Shown piece by piece: positions 15,290 to 23,951 of a stretch of 25,493 nt of DNA (position 1 is the first letter of the stretch; every line of letters begins with the position of its first letter). Source of the stretch: DASZVN01 sp035547055. GTDB lineage: Bacteria > Pseudomonadota > Alphaproteobacteria > Rhizobiales > Methylopilaceae. The stretch is taken from contig DASZVN010000155.1 in the NCBI GenBank assembly GCA_035547055.1, positions 1 to 25,493 on the forward strand, given 5' to 3'. Below the pieces are notes generated by a model that worked only from the letters and a program-made list of their open reading frames with translations, was not told the origin of the DNA and ran no database searches. Position numbers and translations under genes: made by a program.

Positions 15290-17338
15290 CTATTCGCTCA
15301 GCTTGAAGAACTGGGCGGCGAAGGCGAGCGTCGTGCCGCTGCCCTGGATCTCGCGGCCGAGGGCGGCGACGAACTGGTCGCCCGGGGTCGGCGCCACTGC
15401 GGCCAGCATCGCGAGCGGCCGCGACGGCTTCAGCGCCAGCACGAGCTGCGGCTTGGTCGCGGGCGAGGTGGTTTCCTCGATCCGGAACTTGAAGGTGATG
15501 GCGTCGCCCTCGCGCTTGGCGAAGCCGGCGAGGTCGTGGACATAGCCGTCGTCGGAGACGAGGAGCAGCGTCACGTCGTCGAGCGCGCCGGTGACGCTGC
15601 CCGACAGGAAATCGCCGCTGTGGACGCTGTAGGCGCTGATCGCGAGGTCGAGCCCTTTCGCCCGCGCGGCGCCGAGCCGCGACAGGAAGCTGACGATCGG
15701 GCATTGCGCCGGGGTGATCTGGCGGAGCGCGATCTCCGCCTCGAAGCCGTTGGCCTGCTTGAAGGCGGCGTCGAAGGCGCGGAACGGGGCGGCGTCGGCG
15801 CCGAAGCCCTCGATATTGGCGCTCTGCACGCCGATCCGGCTCGGCCGCACCAGGAAGCAGTCGCCGCCGCGATAGTCGTCGACGAACTGCGCGATCCGGT
15901 CGGCGGCGGAGGATGGCGTCGCGGCCGGGGCTGGGGGCGCCGTCGCCGGGCTCGGCGGCGATTGCGCCGGCGGCGGCGCGAGGGCGGCGACGACCGCGTC
16001 GGCCTTGACCTGCGGCGCCGAGGCCGGTGGGGCCGTCTGCGCCGGCGGTGCGGCTGCCGTCGCTGTCGCCGGGACCACCGGCGCGGAGGCCGGTTGCGGC
16101 GGCGGTGACGCGGGGGAAATCGGGGCCGGGGCCGTGGGGGCGGCCGTGGGTGCCGTCGCGGCCGCTGGCGCCGCAGCCGTCTTCGGCTGAGGCGCGGGCG
16201 ACGCCGGGGCAGCGGGCGGCGCCGCTCGGCTCGGTGTGCGAGCCTGAAGCGGCTCCGGCCGGGCCGCCTCGGCGGCAGGCGCCGGCTTCGGCGCGACGAG
16301 GAGGGGCGGGGCCGCGCTCGCCTCCTTCGGCGGCGCCGCGGTGCGGCCGAACAGCGCCGGCGCGAGAACATAGGCGCCGCCGCCGAGCACGATCACGAGC
16401 GCTGCGACCGCCGCCCCGACTAGGAACCCGCGGCTGCCGCGGGACGGCGGCGCCGGGGTTGCGAGCGTGCCCCGGCGGGTCTCGTCGCCCACGCCCGGAA
16501 TCGGCCACGCCGCGACCTCGGCCATCGAGGCCGGCCGGTCCTGCGGGCGCGGCTGCAGCATGCGCTGGAGCAGCGGGCGGATGCGCGCGTCGATCGCGCC
16601 GAGATCGGGCACGACGCGGCGCTTCTCGATCATCTCGACATGGGTGCCGCCCATGTCGAGCGGCGCGCCGAGCAGGGATTCGGCGACGACCAGGCCGAGC
16701 GAGTAGATGTCGGCGCGCGGGGTGACGTCGCCGCCGTAGAGGCCGACCTGCTCGGGCGCGACATAGTTCAGCTTGCCGGCGAAGCCGCTGCCGATCACGG
16801 TGCCGCCGCCGAGCGGCGAGCGGGCGATGCCGAAATCGATGATCTTGGCCCGCGCGACGTTGTCGCCCGGCAGGATGACGTTGTCGGGCGAGACGTCGCG
16901 GTGGACGATGCCGAGCTCGTGGGCGGCGGCGAGGCCGGAGGCGAGGCGCCTGAGCAGCACCGCGGCCTCGGCCAGCGCCAGCGGCGCCGTCTTGAGCCGC
17001 TCCGACAGGGCGCGGCCCTCGACGAACTCCATCGCCAGGTATGGCGCGCCGAGATCCGGATCGACCGAGAACACGAAGTAGCGGACGATCGCCTCGTGCT
17101 GGAGGTTGTGCAGCGCCGAGGCCTCCTTGCGGAACAGCGCCAGCGCCGCTTCGTCGCGGGCCATCTCGGGCCGGAGCGTCTTGATCGCCACGGGGTCGCG
17201 GGTCTGGATCGCGACGCCGCGGTAGATCTCGCCCATGCCGCCGACCGCGACCAGGCGCTCGATCTCGAAGATGCCGTTGAGGCGCGTGCCCGGCGCGAGG
17301 CCGAAGCGACCGCCGCCGATGTCGTCCTGCGGGCTCAT
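15290..17338 (-). CDS. ppkA: T6SS Ser/Thr protein kinase PpkA/ImpN with periplasmic C-terminal domain
   Basis: In T6SS control modules this membrane kinase phosphorylates Fha and other targets to switch on secretion. The product has 682 residues. The kinase domain spans about 22-280: Gly-rich loop AVGGMGEIYRG (31-41), Lys53 in VAIK, catalytic HRDVSPDN (146-153, Asp148), DFG (168-170) and APEQ. Ser150 replaces the common Lys of HRDLKPxN. One membrane segment lies at about 305-330. A Pro/Ala-rich spacer of about 170 residues follows. A C-terminal globular domain (about 500-682), predicted periplasmic, contains GDCFLVRP, NIEGFG, QANGFEAEI and QCPIVSFLSRLG. I recall similar domains on rhizobial ImpN proteins, but their function is not known to me. 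The start codon overlaps the pppA stop (ATGA). It is the last gene of the operon. Confidence 0.9.
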   Translation of the reverse strand: MSPQDDIGGGRFGLAPGTRLNGIFEIERLVAVGGMGEIYRGVAIQTRDPVAIKTLRPEMARDEAALALFRKEASALHNLQHEAIVRYFVFSVDPDLGAPYLAMEFVEGRALSERLKTAPLALAEAAVLLRRLASGLAAAHELGIVHRDVSPDNVILPGDNVARAKIIDFGIARSPLGGGTVIGSGFAGKLNYVAPEQVGLYGGDVTPRADIYSLGLVVAESLLGAPLDMGGTHVEMIEKRRVVPDLGAIDARIRPLLQRMLQPRPQDRPASMAEVAAWPIPGVGDETRRGTLATPAPPSRGSRGFLVGAAVAALVIVLGGGAYVLAPALFGRTAAPPKEASAAPPLLVAPKPAPAAEAARPEPLQARTPSRAAPPAAPASPAPQPKTAAAPAAATAPTAAPTAPAPISPASPPPQPASAPVVPATATAAAPPAQTAPPASAPQVKADAVVAALAPPPAQSPPSPATAPPAPAATPSSAADRIAQFVDDYRGGDCFLVRPSRIGVQSANIEGFGADAAPFRAFDAAFKQANGFEAEIALRQITPAQCPIVSFLSRLGAARAKGLDLAISAYSVHSGDFLSGSVTGALDDVTLLLVSDDGYVHDLAGFAKREGDAITFKFRIEETTSPATKPQLVLALKPSRPLAMLAAVAPTPGDQFVAALGREIQGSGTTLAFAAQFFKLSE

Positions 17339-18087
17339 CGGCCTGCCTCTCCGCCGTCCGCCCCGTCGCGATAGCGCAGGGTCACGACGGTCACGTTGTC
17401 GCTTGCGCCGCGCTCCAGGGTCAGCGCGACGAGGGCGTCGCAGGCGTCCTGCGGGTCGCGGCCGTCTACGACATCGAGAATTTCGTTGTCGGCAACATGG
17501 GCGGTCAGCCCGTCGCTGCAGATGACGAAGCGGTCGCCGGATTCGAGCTGGCCGTCGACGAGGTCGAGCTCGGGCTCCTGGCTCACGCCGATCGCGCGGG
17601 TGACGATGTTGCGGCGCGGCCAGGTCCGCGCTTCCTCCGCCGAGATCAGGCCGCGGTCGAACAGCTCCTGCACCTCGCTGTGGTCGCGCGAGACCTGGCT
17701 GATGCGGCCGCCGCGAACGAGGTAGATCCGGCTGTCGCCGGCCCACAGGCAGGCATAGTTCCGGTCGAAGGCGAGAAGCACCGCGACGGTCGAGCCGATG
17801 ACGCCGCTGCCGCGCTCGCGCGCCAGCGTCGTGAGTCGGCGGTTGGCGTCGATGATGCGGTCCTCGAGCCGGGCGAGAAGGTCGGGCGCGCTCTCGGCCC
17901 GGCCGATCGACTGCAGCGCTTCGACCACGGTGCGGCTCGCCAGCGCGCCGTCGGCGTGGCCGCCCATGCCGTCGGCGACCGCGAAGATGCCGAGATCGGG
18001 CCGCACCAGCGCGAGGTCCTCGTTGTGGCGGCGCACCTTGCCGACATGGGTCGCCGTCCCGGCCTCGAAGGCGCCCGCCGCGCTCAT
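17335..18087 (-). CDS. pppA: PP2C-family Ser/Thr phosphatase (PppA)
   Basis: This phosphatase is expected to reverse PpkA phosphorylation and damp T6SS firing. The 250-residue protein is essentially one PP2C domain. It contains RRHNEDL (19-25), VADGMGGHADG (37-47, metal-binding Asp39), GDSR (117-120, Asp118), SDGL (191-194, Asp192) and GASDNVTV (227-234, Asp230). All metal-ligand positions are present, so it should be active. It has no signal peptide or membrane segment. Its ATG follows the tagF stop by 3 bases, and its stop overlaps the kinase start. In several rhizobia the TagF and PP2C parts are one fused protein (ImpM), whereas here they are separate. Confidence 0.92.
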   Translation of the reverse strand: MSAAGAFEAGTATHVGKVRRHNEDLALVRPDLGIFAVADGMGGHADGALASRTVVEALQSIGRAESAPDLLARLEDRIIDANRRLTTLARERGSGVIGSTVAVLLAFDRNYACLWAGDSRIYLVRGGRISQVSRDHSEVQELFDRGLISAEEARTWPRRNIVTRAIGVSQEPELDLVDGQLESGDRFVICSDGLTAHVADNEILDVVDGRDPQDACDALVALTLERGASDNVTVVTLRYRDGADGGEAGR

Positions 18088-18090
18088 CGC

Positions 18091-18783
18091 TCAGCCCGCC
18101 GCGACGGGCGCTGCCGACGCGGGCGCGAAGCGGCCGGTCAGCATCGCCGTGAAGAGATAGGGGTCGGGCATGCGGTGCTCGGCCAGGAGCGCCGGCGCGA
18201 AGCCTTCGCCGCCGATCGTCCACCAATAGGTCGCAGCACCGTAGAAGCGGGCGTGGTCGGCGATCCGCGCGGCAGCGAATCCGGCCGCGCCGCCGGCCGT
18301 GCTCATCATCGGGCCCCGCGGCAGGCGCGAGGTCCCTTCCGGCGGGGCGAGCGCGACCGACGGGAACGGCAGTCCGCCGAGCGCCGCGACCACGTCCTCG
18401 TAGCGCGCCTCGGTGTCGAGCGCGCCGAGCAGCACCTCCTCGGCGGCGGCGAACCAGTCCTCCTGCGGCGCGAGCTCGGGCGGCGGCAGCACGTCGCCCT
18501 CCTCGGCGGCCGCGAACACGCTCAGCGGAAAATAGCGGCCGACGCCGTCGACCGATGGCATGAAGGCGCCGACGACCGGCGCCCCGGAGATCTCGGCGCC
18601 GAGCCAGAACCGCCAGATCGGCGCCCTGAGAAAGGCGTCCTGCCACGCCGGGCCGAGCTCCTGCCGGCTCGCCGAGACGCCGCCCTGCAGCCAGCGCTCC
18701 CACACGGTGAGGAAGGCACGCGGCGCCGCCAGGGCGACGAAGTCGCGCTTCGCGGGGAGCTTGCCGAACAGGCCGGCCCGCAT
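18091..18783 (-). CDS. tagF: T6SS-associated protein TagF (ImpM)
   Basis: TagF is a cytoplasmic post-translational repressor of T6SS assembly in species where it has been studied (Pseudomonas, Agrobacterium), acting alongside the PpkA/PppA/Fha pathway. The 230-residue product shows the typical N terminus GLFGKLPAKRDFV, LTVWERWLQGG and the segment PIWRFWLGAE. Near the C terminus are ATYWWTIGGEGFAP and DPYLFTAMLTGRF. The length fits a stand-alone TagF. GAGGGA lies 9 bases before the ATG. It sits 2 bases after the tssM stop and 3 bases before pppA. Confidence 0.9.
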   Translation of the reverse strand: MRAGLFGKLPAKRDFVALAAPRAFLTVWERWLQGGVSASRQELGPAWQDAFLRAPIWRFWLGAEISGAPVVGAFMPSVDGVGRYFPLSVFAAAEEGDVLPPPELAPQEDWFAAAEEVLLGALDTEARYEDVVAALGGLPFPSVALAPPEGTSRLPRGPMMSTAGGAAGFAAARIADHARFYGAATYWWTIGGEGFAPALLAEHRMPDPYLFTAMLTGRFAPASAAPVAAG

Positions 18784-18785
18784 CG

Positions 18786-21700
18786 CTACAGTCCCTCGGG
18801 GCAGCGGAACTGGCGCAACGCCGGGCTGACCAGCGGGTTCTTGGTCGAGTTGACGTTGAACTGGTAGGAGAGCTGGTGGCCGGCGAGGACGAAGTTCGCG
18901 ATCACGCTGTCGCCGCGGTCGAGCACCGAGCCGAGATCGAGCAGGCGGAACAGCGACCAGGTGCCCGGCCGCTCGAAATTCGCGATCGGCGTCGCCGAGG
19001 CGAAGAAGCCGCCGCCCGAGCTCAACGTCAGCGAGGTCTTGCCGACGCCGGAGCCCGGCCACTGCATCGTCACCGGGGTGTTGACGCCGCGCTGGCTCTT
19101 CACCGGGACGCTGTTGATGTCGAGCGTCACGACGGTCGAGTCGGTGATCGCGGTGAGCGGGGTCACCGTCATGCCGACCGAAGGGACCACCCCGCCGGTC
19201 GGGAAGAAGGCGTCGCGGATGTCGGCGGCGTTCTGGAAGGCGCGCAGCGTCTCCGGCGAAAGCGAGCGGGCGAGGCGGTTGTCGAGGCGCCCCGTCCACG
19301 GCGACTTCGACTTGTCGACGAGCGCATCGAGATTCTGCTTGAAGAACTGGTCGAGAATGCCGTTCGGCCCGAACATCCGGCCGAAATCGACCATCGGCAC
19401 CTCGCGCTCGGCGTTGCGCGAGAACGGATAGCGGTTCTGCACCACCTCCTTGCAGACGCGGGTCACCTCCGCCAGCTTCTGCGCGAGCTGCTCCATGTTG
19501 GCGCCGGTCGCGTCCTTCTCGAAGTCGTTCGCGGCGTTGCGGATCATGCCCTCGAACGGCGCCGGGAAGCGCGGCGCGGTGGCGCGCAGCGTCGCGACGT
19601 CGGTGACGAGTGCGTTGTTCGCCGCCGCGGCCTGGTTGCGGTCGGTGTTGGCGACGGCAAGGTTCTGGGCGATGTCGCTCAGGCTGCGGAGTAGGGTGTC
19701 GACCGGCGGATTGCCGCCCTCGACCAGGATCTGGAAGGCCTTGAACTGGGACTCGATCTCGGACCCCGGCGCCCGGGCCGGCGCGGTCGCCGCGGCGGCG
19801 CCGCCGGCGGCGCTCGCGCTGCCGCCGAGCGGCGGGATCTGCGCGCTCGACAGCGTCGACCCGATGCCGCCCGGCACGGCGGACAGCAGCCTGCCGGCCT
19901 GCTGCCGTGCGATGAGGCCGCCGAGCCGCTTGGCCTCCTTCGCGGCCGCGCCGCCACCCCCGGCGCCGGAAGCGCCCGGGGCGTCGCCCTTGGCCTTGGG
20001 CGGCTCGCGGGTCAGCTCGGTCTGGTCGCGGATCGACTGCAGGATCTGCTTGAGCGGCGATGTCGGGGCCGCCGCCGCGGCGAGCGCGACATATTTCGGC
20101 TTGTCGGCGACCAGCGAGCGCAGGCGAAGCTTCGCCAGTGCATCGTGCCAGGCGGCGACGAAGTCGCGCCCGTAGAGGCGCATCAGGTCCAGCGGCAGCG
20201 TGCCGTACTGCGCCGCGACCGCCTGCTGCTGGCCGGCATCGCCCAGAACCCAGCGGTCCTGGTCGATGCGCTTGGCGATGTCGCCGAGCTTGTCGACGAA
20301 GGCCTGCTGGAAGCCGTCGTAGGTGAAGAAGAACGGCACCCGGACCGTCGCCAGATCCTGGCCGCCGACGGCCTGGAACACGAGGTCGGCATCGGGCCCG
20401 CCGGCGGTCGAGGCGACCCAGTCGCGCGCCGTGAACGGAGCCGCCTCGGTCTTGAGGAGCTGGTAGGCGCGCTCGGCAACGCTGAGGCGGGCGAGCGTGC
20501 GCTGCGACTGCTCGACCAGCGGCCCGTTCAGCGCGACCACCGGCTCGGTGCCGGGGTCGAGGTCGAGCATGTCGCGGAGGTGCTGCTCGAGCAGCGTCCG
20601 GCCGCGGTCGTTGGCGGCGCCGGGGTAGAGGTTGGCGGCCCAGTCGCGCTGCATCCAGGCGATTACCTGGTCCTTGTCGAGCTGGGGCGCCCGGTCGCCC
20701 AGCATGAGGTAGACCTTGAGCGCCTCGTAGAGGAAGGACGGGTCGTCGTGGCGGGCTTCGAGCAGCTCCTCCATGCGGTAGATCAGCCGGGTGCGGAACA
20801 GCCGCTCGAGGCCGATGTGGTAGGCGCGCTCGGAGGCCGATTGCAGCCGCTCGCGCACGCTGAGGCCGAGGCTCGCGAGGAGCGGCGTCTTCTGGTCGCG
20901 GACGGCGTAGCCGGCCGGCAGATCGCGCAGCTTGATCAGCGCCGGCAGCACCTTGGCGAAGTCGTGGTCGGACACGGTGGTCTGGCTGAGAAGCGGGGCC
21001 GCCGTCGTGGTGTAGTCGGCGACGGCGGCCTGGGTCGCTGAAATCAGCGCGGAGTTCCGCGAATAGCCGATCGCCCACAGCGCCAGCGCCACGATCGCGA
21101 CCAGCCCGATCGCGGCATAGGTTCCGGCCGCGATCAGCCGGCTCCTCCTCACTGCGCCGGAATCGTTCGAGACCCAGCCGGCTTCGCCGATCACCACCTG
21201 GCGCAGGAGGTTGGTCAGGAAGAACGACTTGCCGATGCCGGAGAAAGCCTCGGCGCCGACCGTCTCGGTGCCGTAGGCGCGGGCCATCGCGCCGAGCAAC
21301 TGGTCGATCGGCGTGCCGTGCTGGGTGCCGGAGGTGAAGTAGAAGCCGCGGAGCGTCGCGTCGGCGTGGTAGCGGGTCGGCTCGAACACCTCGTTCAGGA
21401 ACGCGACAGCCTTCGGCTTCACCGCGGCCATCTGGCTCGGGAAGCCGAACAGGGCGACCCGTGCGGACGGCGTCGGCTCGTCCTGGAGCTTGTCGGGGAG
21501 CTGCTCGTTCAGACGCTCGATCAGGGCGTCGAACTCGGCCGGCACCTGGCCGACCAGGTTCTTGGTCTTGTCGGCGGTCTGGAAGGTGTGGCCCCACACC
21601 CGGCTGCGGTCGGCCTCGTTCAGATGGCCGAAGAACTCCATGAAGCCGGCGACGAGGTCGGCCTTGGTGAAGAGGGCATAGACCGGGAAGTCGACCTTGA

Positions 21701-22430
21701 GCCGCTCGTGCAGCTCGAGCAGGCGGCGGCGGATCGCCGCCGAATGGGCGGCGAGCTCGTCGGGCCGGAGCGTCATCAGGTCCTCGACGCTGATCGCGAC
21801 GAGGACGCCGTTGATCGGCTGGCGCGGCCGGTTCTTCTTGAGGAGGTCGAGGAACGCCAGCCATCCGGCGCGGTCGACCTTGGCGTCCGAATCCTGGGTG
21901 GTGTAGCGGCCGGCGGTGTCGATCAGCACCGCCTCCTCGGTGAACCACCAGTCGCAATAGCGGGTGCCGCCGACGCCGGCGACGGGCTGCGGCTGGCCGT
22001 CGCCGTGGACCGGGAACTTGAGGCCGGAATTGACGAGGGCGGTGGTCTTGCCGGCCCCGGGCGGGCCGATGATGACGTACCAGGGCAGGTCGTAGAGCGC
22101 GTCGCGGCTCGCGCCCTTGGCCGAGCGCAGCGTCGCCAGCGCGTCCTTCATCGCCGCCTGGAGGCCGGCGACGTCGCTCTCCTCCGGGCCGGCCTCGGCG
22201 ATGCCCTTCTCCAGCGCCGCGGCGGCCTTGCGCTTCTTCCAGACCGACCAGCCGATCAGCGCCGCCGCGACCAGGAGGATCGCGAGGACGATGGCGAGGC
22301 GGATGCCGAAGCCTTCGAGCGGGTGCGACTCGCCGATGCCGACGAGCGGCCCCGCGATCCACACGACGACGCACAACGCCACGATGCCGAGGGCGACGAA
22401 GGCGTAGCGAAGCCAGTCCTTCCTGTTCAT
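18786..22430 (-). CDS. tssM: T6SS membrane subunit TssM (IcmF/ImpL)
   Basis: TssM is the large inner-membrane component of the T6SS membrane complex, partnering TssL and reaching across the periplasm. At 1,214 residues it has the usual family length. Two membrane segments lie at about 11-30 and 44-64, and a third at about 431-455. The cytoplasmic domain between them contains a Walker A motif IGPPGAGKTT (121-130) and VLIDTAGR (168-175), so nucleotide binding looks intact; not all TssM proteins keep it. The region after the third segment is the periplasmic part, with IcmF-related and C-terminal beta-rich domains. A Gly/Ala-rich low-complexity stretch lies near residues 810-885. The gene starts 12 bases after tssL ends and ends 2 bases before tagF. 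Confidence 0.95.
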   Translation of the reverse strand: MNRKDWLRYAFVALGIVALCVVVWIAGPLVGIGESHPLEGFGIRLAIVLAILLVAAALIGWSVWKKRKAAAALEKGIAEAGPEESDVAGLQAAMKDALATLRSAKGASRDALYDLPWYVIIGPPGAGKTTALVNSGLKFPVHGDGQPQPVAGVGGTRYCDWWFTEEAVLIDTAGRYTTQDSDAKVDRAGWLAFLDLLKKNRPRQPINGVLVAISVEDLMTLRPDELAAHSAAIRRRLLELHERLKVDFPVYALFTKADLVAGFMEFFGHLNEADRSRVWGHTFQTADKTKNLVGQVPAEFDALIERLNEQLPDKLQDEPTPSARVALFGFPSQMAAVKPKAVAFLNEVFEPTRYHADATLRGFYFTSGTQHGTPIDQLLGAMARAYGTETVGAEAFSGIGKSFFLTNLLRQVVIGEAGWVSNDSGAVRRSRLIAAGTYAAIGLVAIVALALWAIGYSRNSALISATQAAVADYTTTAAPLLSQTTVSDHDFAKVLPALIKLRDLPAGYAVRDQKTPLLASLGLSVRERLQSASERAYHIGLERLFRTRLIYRMEELLEARHDDPSFLYEALKVYLMLGDRAPQLDKDQVIAWMQRDWAANLYPGAANDRGRTLLEQHLRDMLDLDPGTEPVVALNGPLVEQSQRTLARLSVAERAYQLLKTEAAPFTARDWVASTAGGPDADLVFQAVGGQDLATVRVPFFFTYDGFQQAFVDKLGDIAKRIDQDRWVLGDAGQQQAVAAQYGTLPLDLMRLYGRDFVAAWHDALAKLRLRSLVADKPKYVALAAAAAPTSPLKQILQSIRDQTELTREPPKAKGDAPGASGAGGGGAAAKEAKRLGGLIARQQAGRLLSAVPGGIGSTLSSAQIPPLGGSASAAGGAAAATAPARAPGSEIESQFKAFQILVEGGNPPVDTLLRSLSDIAQNLAVANTDRNQAAAANNALVTDVATLRATAPRFPAPFEGMIRNAANDFEKDATGANMEQLAQKLAEVTRVCKEVVQNRYPFSRNAEREVPMVDFGRMFGPNGILDQFFKQNLDALVDKSKSPWTGRLDNRLARSLSPETLRAFQNAADIRDAFFPTGGVVPSVGMTVTPLTAITDSTVVTLDINSVPVKSQRGVNTPVTMQWPGSGVGKTSLTLSSGGGFFASATPIANFERPGTWSLFRLLDLGSVLDRGDSVIANFVLAGHQLSYQFNVNSTKNPLVSPALRQFRCPEGL

Positions 22431-22442
22431 GGCCCGGTTCCG

Positions 22443-23951
22443 CTAGCTCCGCGGGATCAGGATCTCGACGCGGCGGTTTTCGGCACGGCCGGCGGCGGTC
22501 TTGTTCGAGGCGATCGGCTGGTCGGCGCCGCGGCCCTCGACCTTGAGGCGGTCGGGCTGCGACAGGCCGGGGCGGATCAGCGCCGCGACCGCCTTGGCGC
22601 GCGCCAGCGACAGCTCGAAGTTCGAGGGGAAGCGCACGGTGTGGATGGGCGTCGAGTCGCTGTGGCCGACGACCATGATGGTGCCGGGCTCGACCTCGAC
22701 GCCGGCGGCGATGCGCTTGGCGAGCGGGATGAAGTCCGGCCGCACGGTGGCGTTGCCGGGGCCGAACAGCAGGCCGTTCGGGATGCGCACGACGATGCTC
22801 GTCGGGTTGTCGGTCACCGTCACCTTGCGGGCCGCGATCTCGGGCGCCAGCACCTGGCGGATGCGGAGGATCTGGCTGGTCGGCGGCGGGGGCGGCGGCG
22901 GTGGCGGCGGCGGCACGAAGACGCGGCGCTGGATGCCGATGTCGGCGCTCGGGTTCATCGCGAGCAGCGCCGCGGCGGCGCTTTCCGCGCTGCCGCTCAA
23001 GAGCATGCGGAGCGCGACGAACACCACCATCAGCAACACCGCCGCGACGGCCGCGACCGACCATGGCGGCACCCGGAAGGCGGTCCGGCGCCGCCCGATG
23101 TCCTGGCCCTGCCAGCGCGGCGACAGCTCGGGCTCGGCGGGGCGGACCTGGCGCAGCACCTCGTAGAGGTTCCGCTGGATCTGCTGCAGCATCGCAGCGC
23201 CGCCGGCCGAGGTGCGGTGCACGCCCTGGAAGCCGAGCGCGAGACAGGCGTGGAACAGCTCGAGCAGGCCGTAATTGCCGAGCGGGTCGAGCCGGGCGCG
23301 ATCGAGCTCCTCGAAGAAGCGCACGCCGCCGGTGCGCTCGCCGAAGAAGCGGCTCAGCATCGAGTACTGGGTCCAGAGATGGCGGTCCTCGACCGGGAGG
23401 TTCTGGACGATGTCGTCGGCGGTGGCGGAGAGGACGTATTTCGCGACCTGGGCCTGCTGCGGCGTCACGCCGGCGTGGACCGCCTCGCGCTCGAAGCCAT
23501 CGATGGCGCGCGCGACCTCGTCCATCAGCGGGGCGAAGGCGGCCTGGGCCGGCGGGGCGAGGCGGAGGCGGCCGATGAGGAGGAGGAGCGGCGCCGCCGC
23601 CTGGAGGATCGGGTTGCGGTTCGCCGTCGTCGGCACGTCGCGGCGGAAGGCGGGGACGCCGGGCGCGAGCGGCGGCGCGACCGGCAGCGGCGGGGCCGCC
23701 GACGGCGTCACCCAGCCGGCGGTCGGGGCGGCGCCGGTCGCCCAGACGTCGTCGCTGCGGCGCGGCGGGGGCGGCGGTGCGCTGGGATAAGGCTGCGGCG
23801 CCGGCGCGGCCGGCGGCGGAAACGGCGCGGCCGGCGGGTAGGGCGCCGCGGGCTGCGCGGGCGCATCCGGCCGGCGGCCGCCCGGATTGGGCCGGATAAT
23901 GGTCCGGTCGCTGCGGCCGAACGGATCGGAGGGGCGGCCCGGGTCGCTCAT
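22443..23951 (-). CDS. tssL: T6SS membrane subunit TssL (DotU/ImpK) fused to an OmpA-like domain
   Basis: TssL is the inner-membrane partner of TssM and docks the TssK/baseplate complex. The 502-residue protein begins with a Pro-rich disordered region (about 20-100). The DotU domain spans about 112-268 (NPILQAAAPLLLLIGRLR, then QYSMLSRFFGE, LELFHACLALGFQG and LYEVLR). A membrane segment lies at about 297-318. A run of 11 prolines (347-357) leads to an OmpA-C peptidoglycan-binding-like domain at about 380-500 (VVGHSDSTPI, FELSLARAKAV, GRAENRRVEILI). This is the extended TssL form. Its start overlaps the tssK stop (ATGA), which implies translational coupling. Confidence 0.93.
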   Translation of the reverse strand: MSDPGRPSDPFGRSDRTIIRPNPGGRRPDAPAQPAAPYPPAAPFPPPAAPAPQPYPSAPPPPPRRSDDVWATGAAPTAGWVTPSAAPPLPVAPPLAPGVPAFRRDVPTTANRNPILQAAAPLLLLIGRLRLAPPAQAAFAPLMDEVARAIDGFEREAVHAGVTPQQAQVAKYVLSATADDIVQNLPVEDRHLWTQYSMLSRFFGERTGGVRFFEELDRARLDPLGNYGLLELFHACLALGFQGVHRTSAGGAAMLQQIQRNLYEVLRQVRPAEPELSPRWQGQDIGRRRTAFRVPPWSVAAVAAVLLMVVFVALRMLLSGSAESAAAALLAMNPSADIGIQRRVFVPPPPPPPPPPPTSQILRIRQVLAPEIAARKVTVTDNPTSIVVRIPNGLLFGPGNATVRPDFIPLAKRIAAGVEVEPGTIMVVGHSDSTPIHTVRFPSNFELSLARAKAVAALIRPGLSQPDRLKVEGRGADQPIASNKTAAGRAENRRVEILIPRS

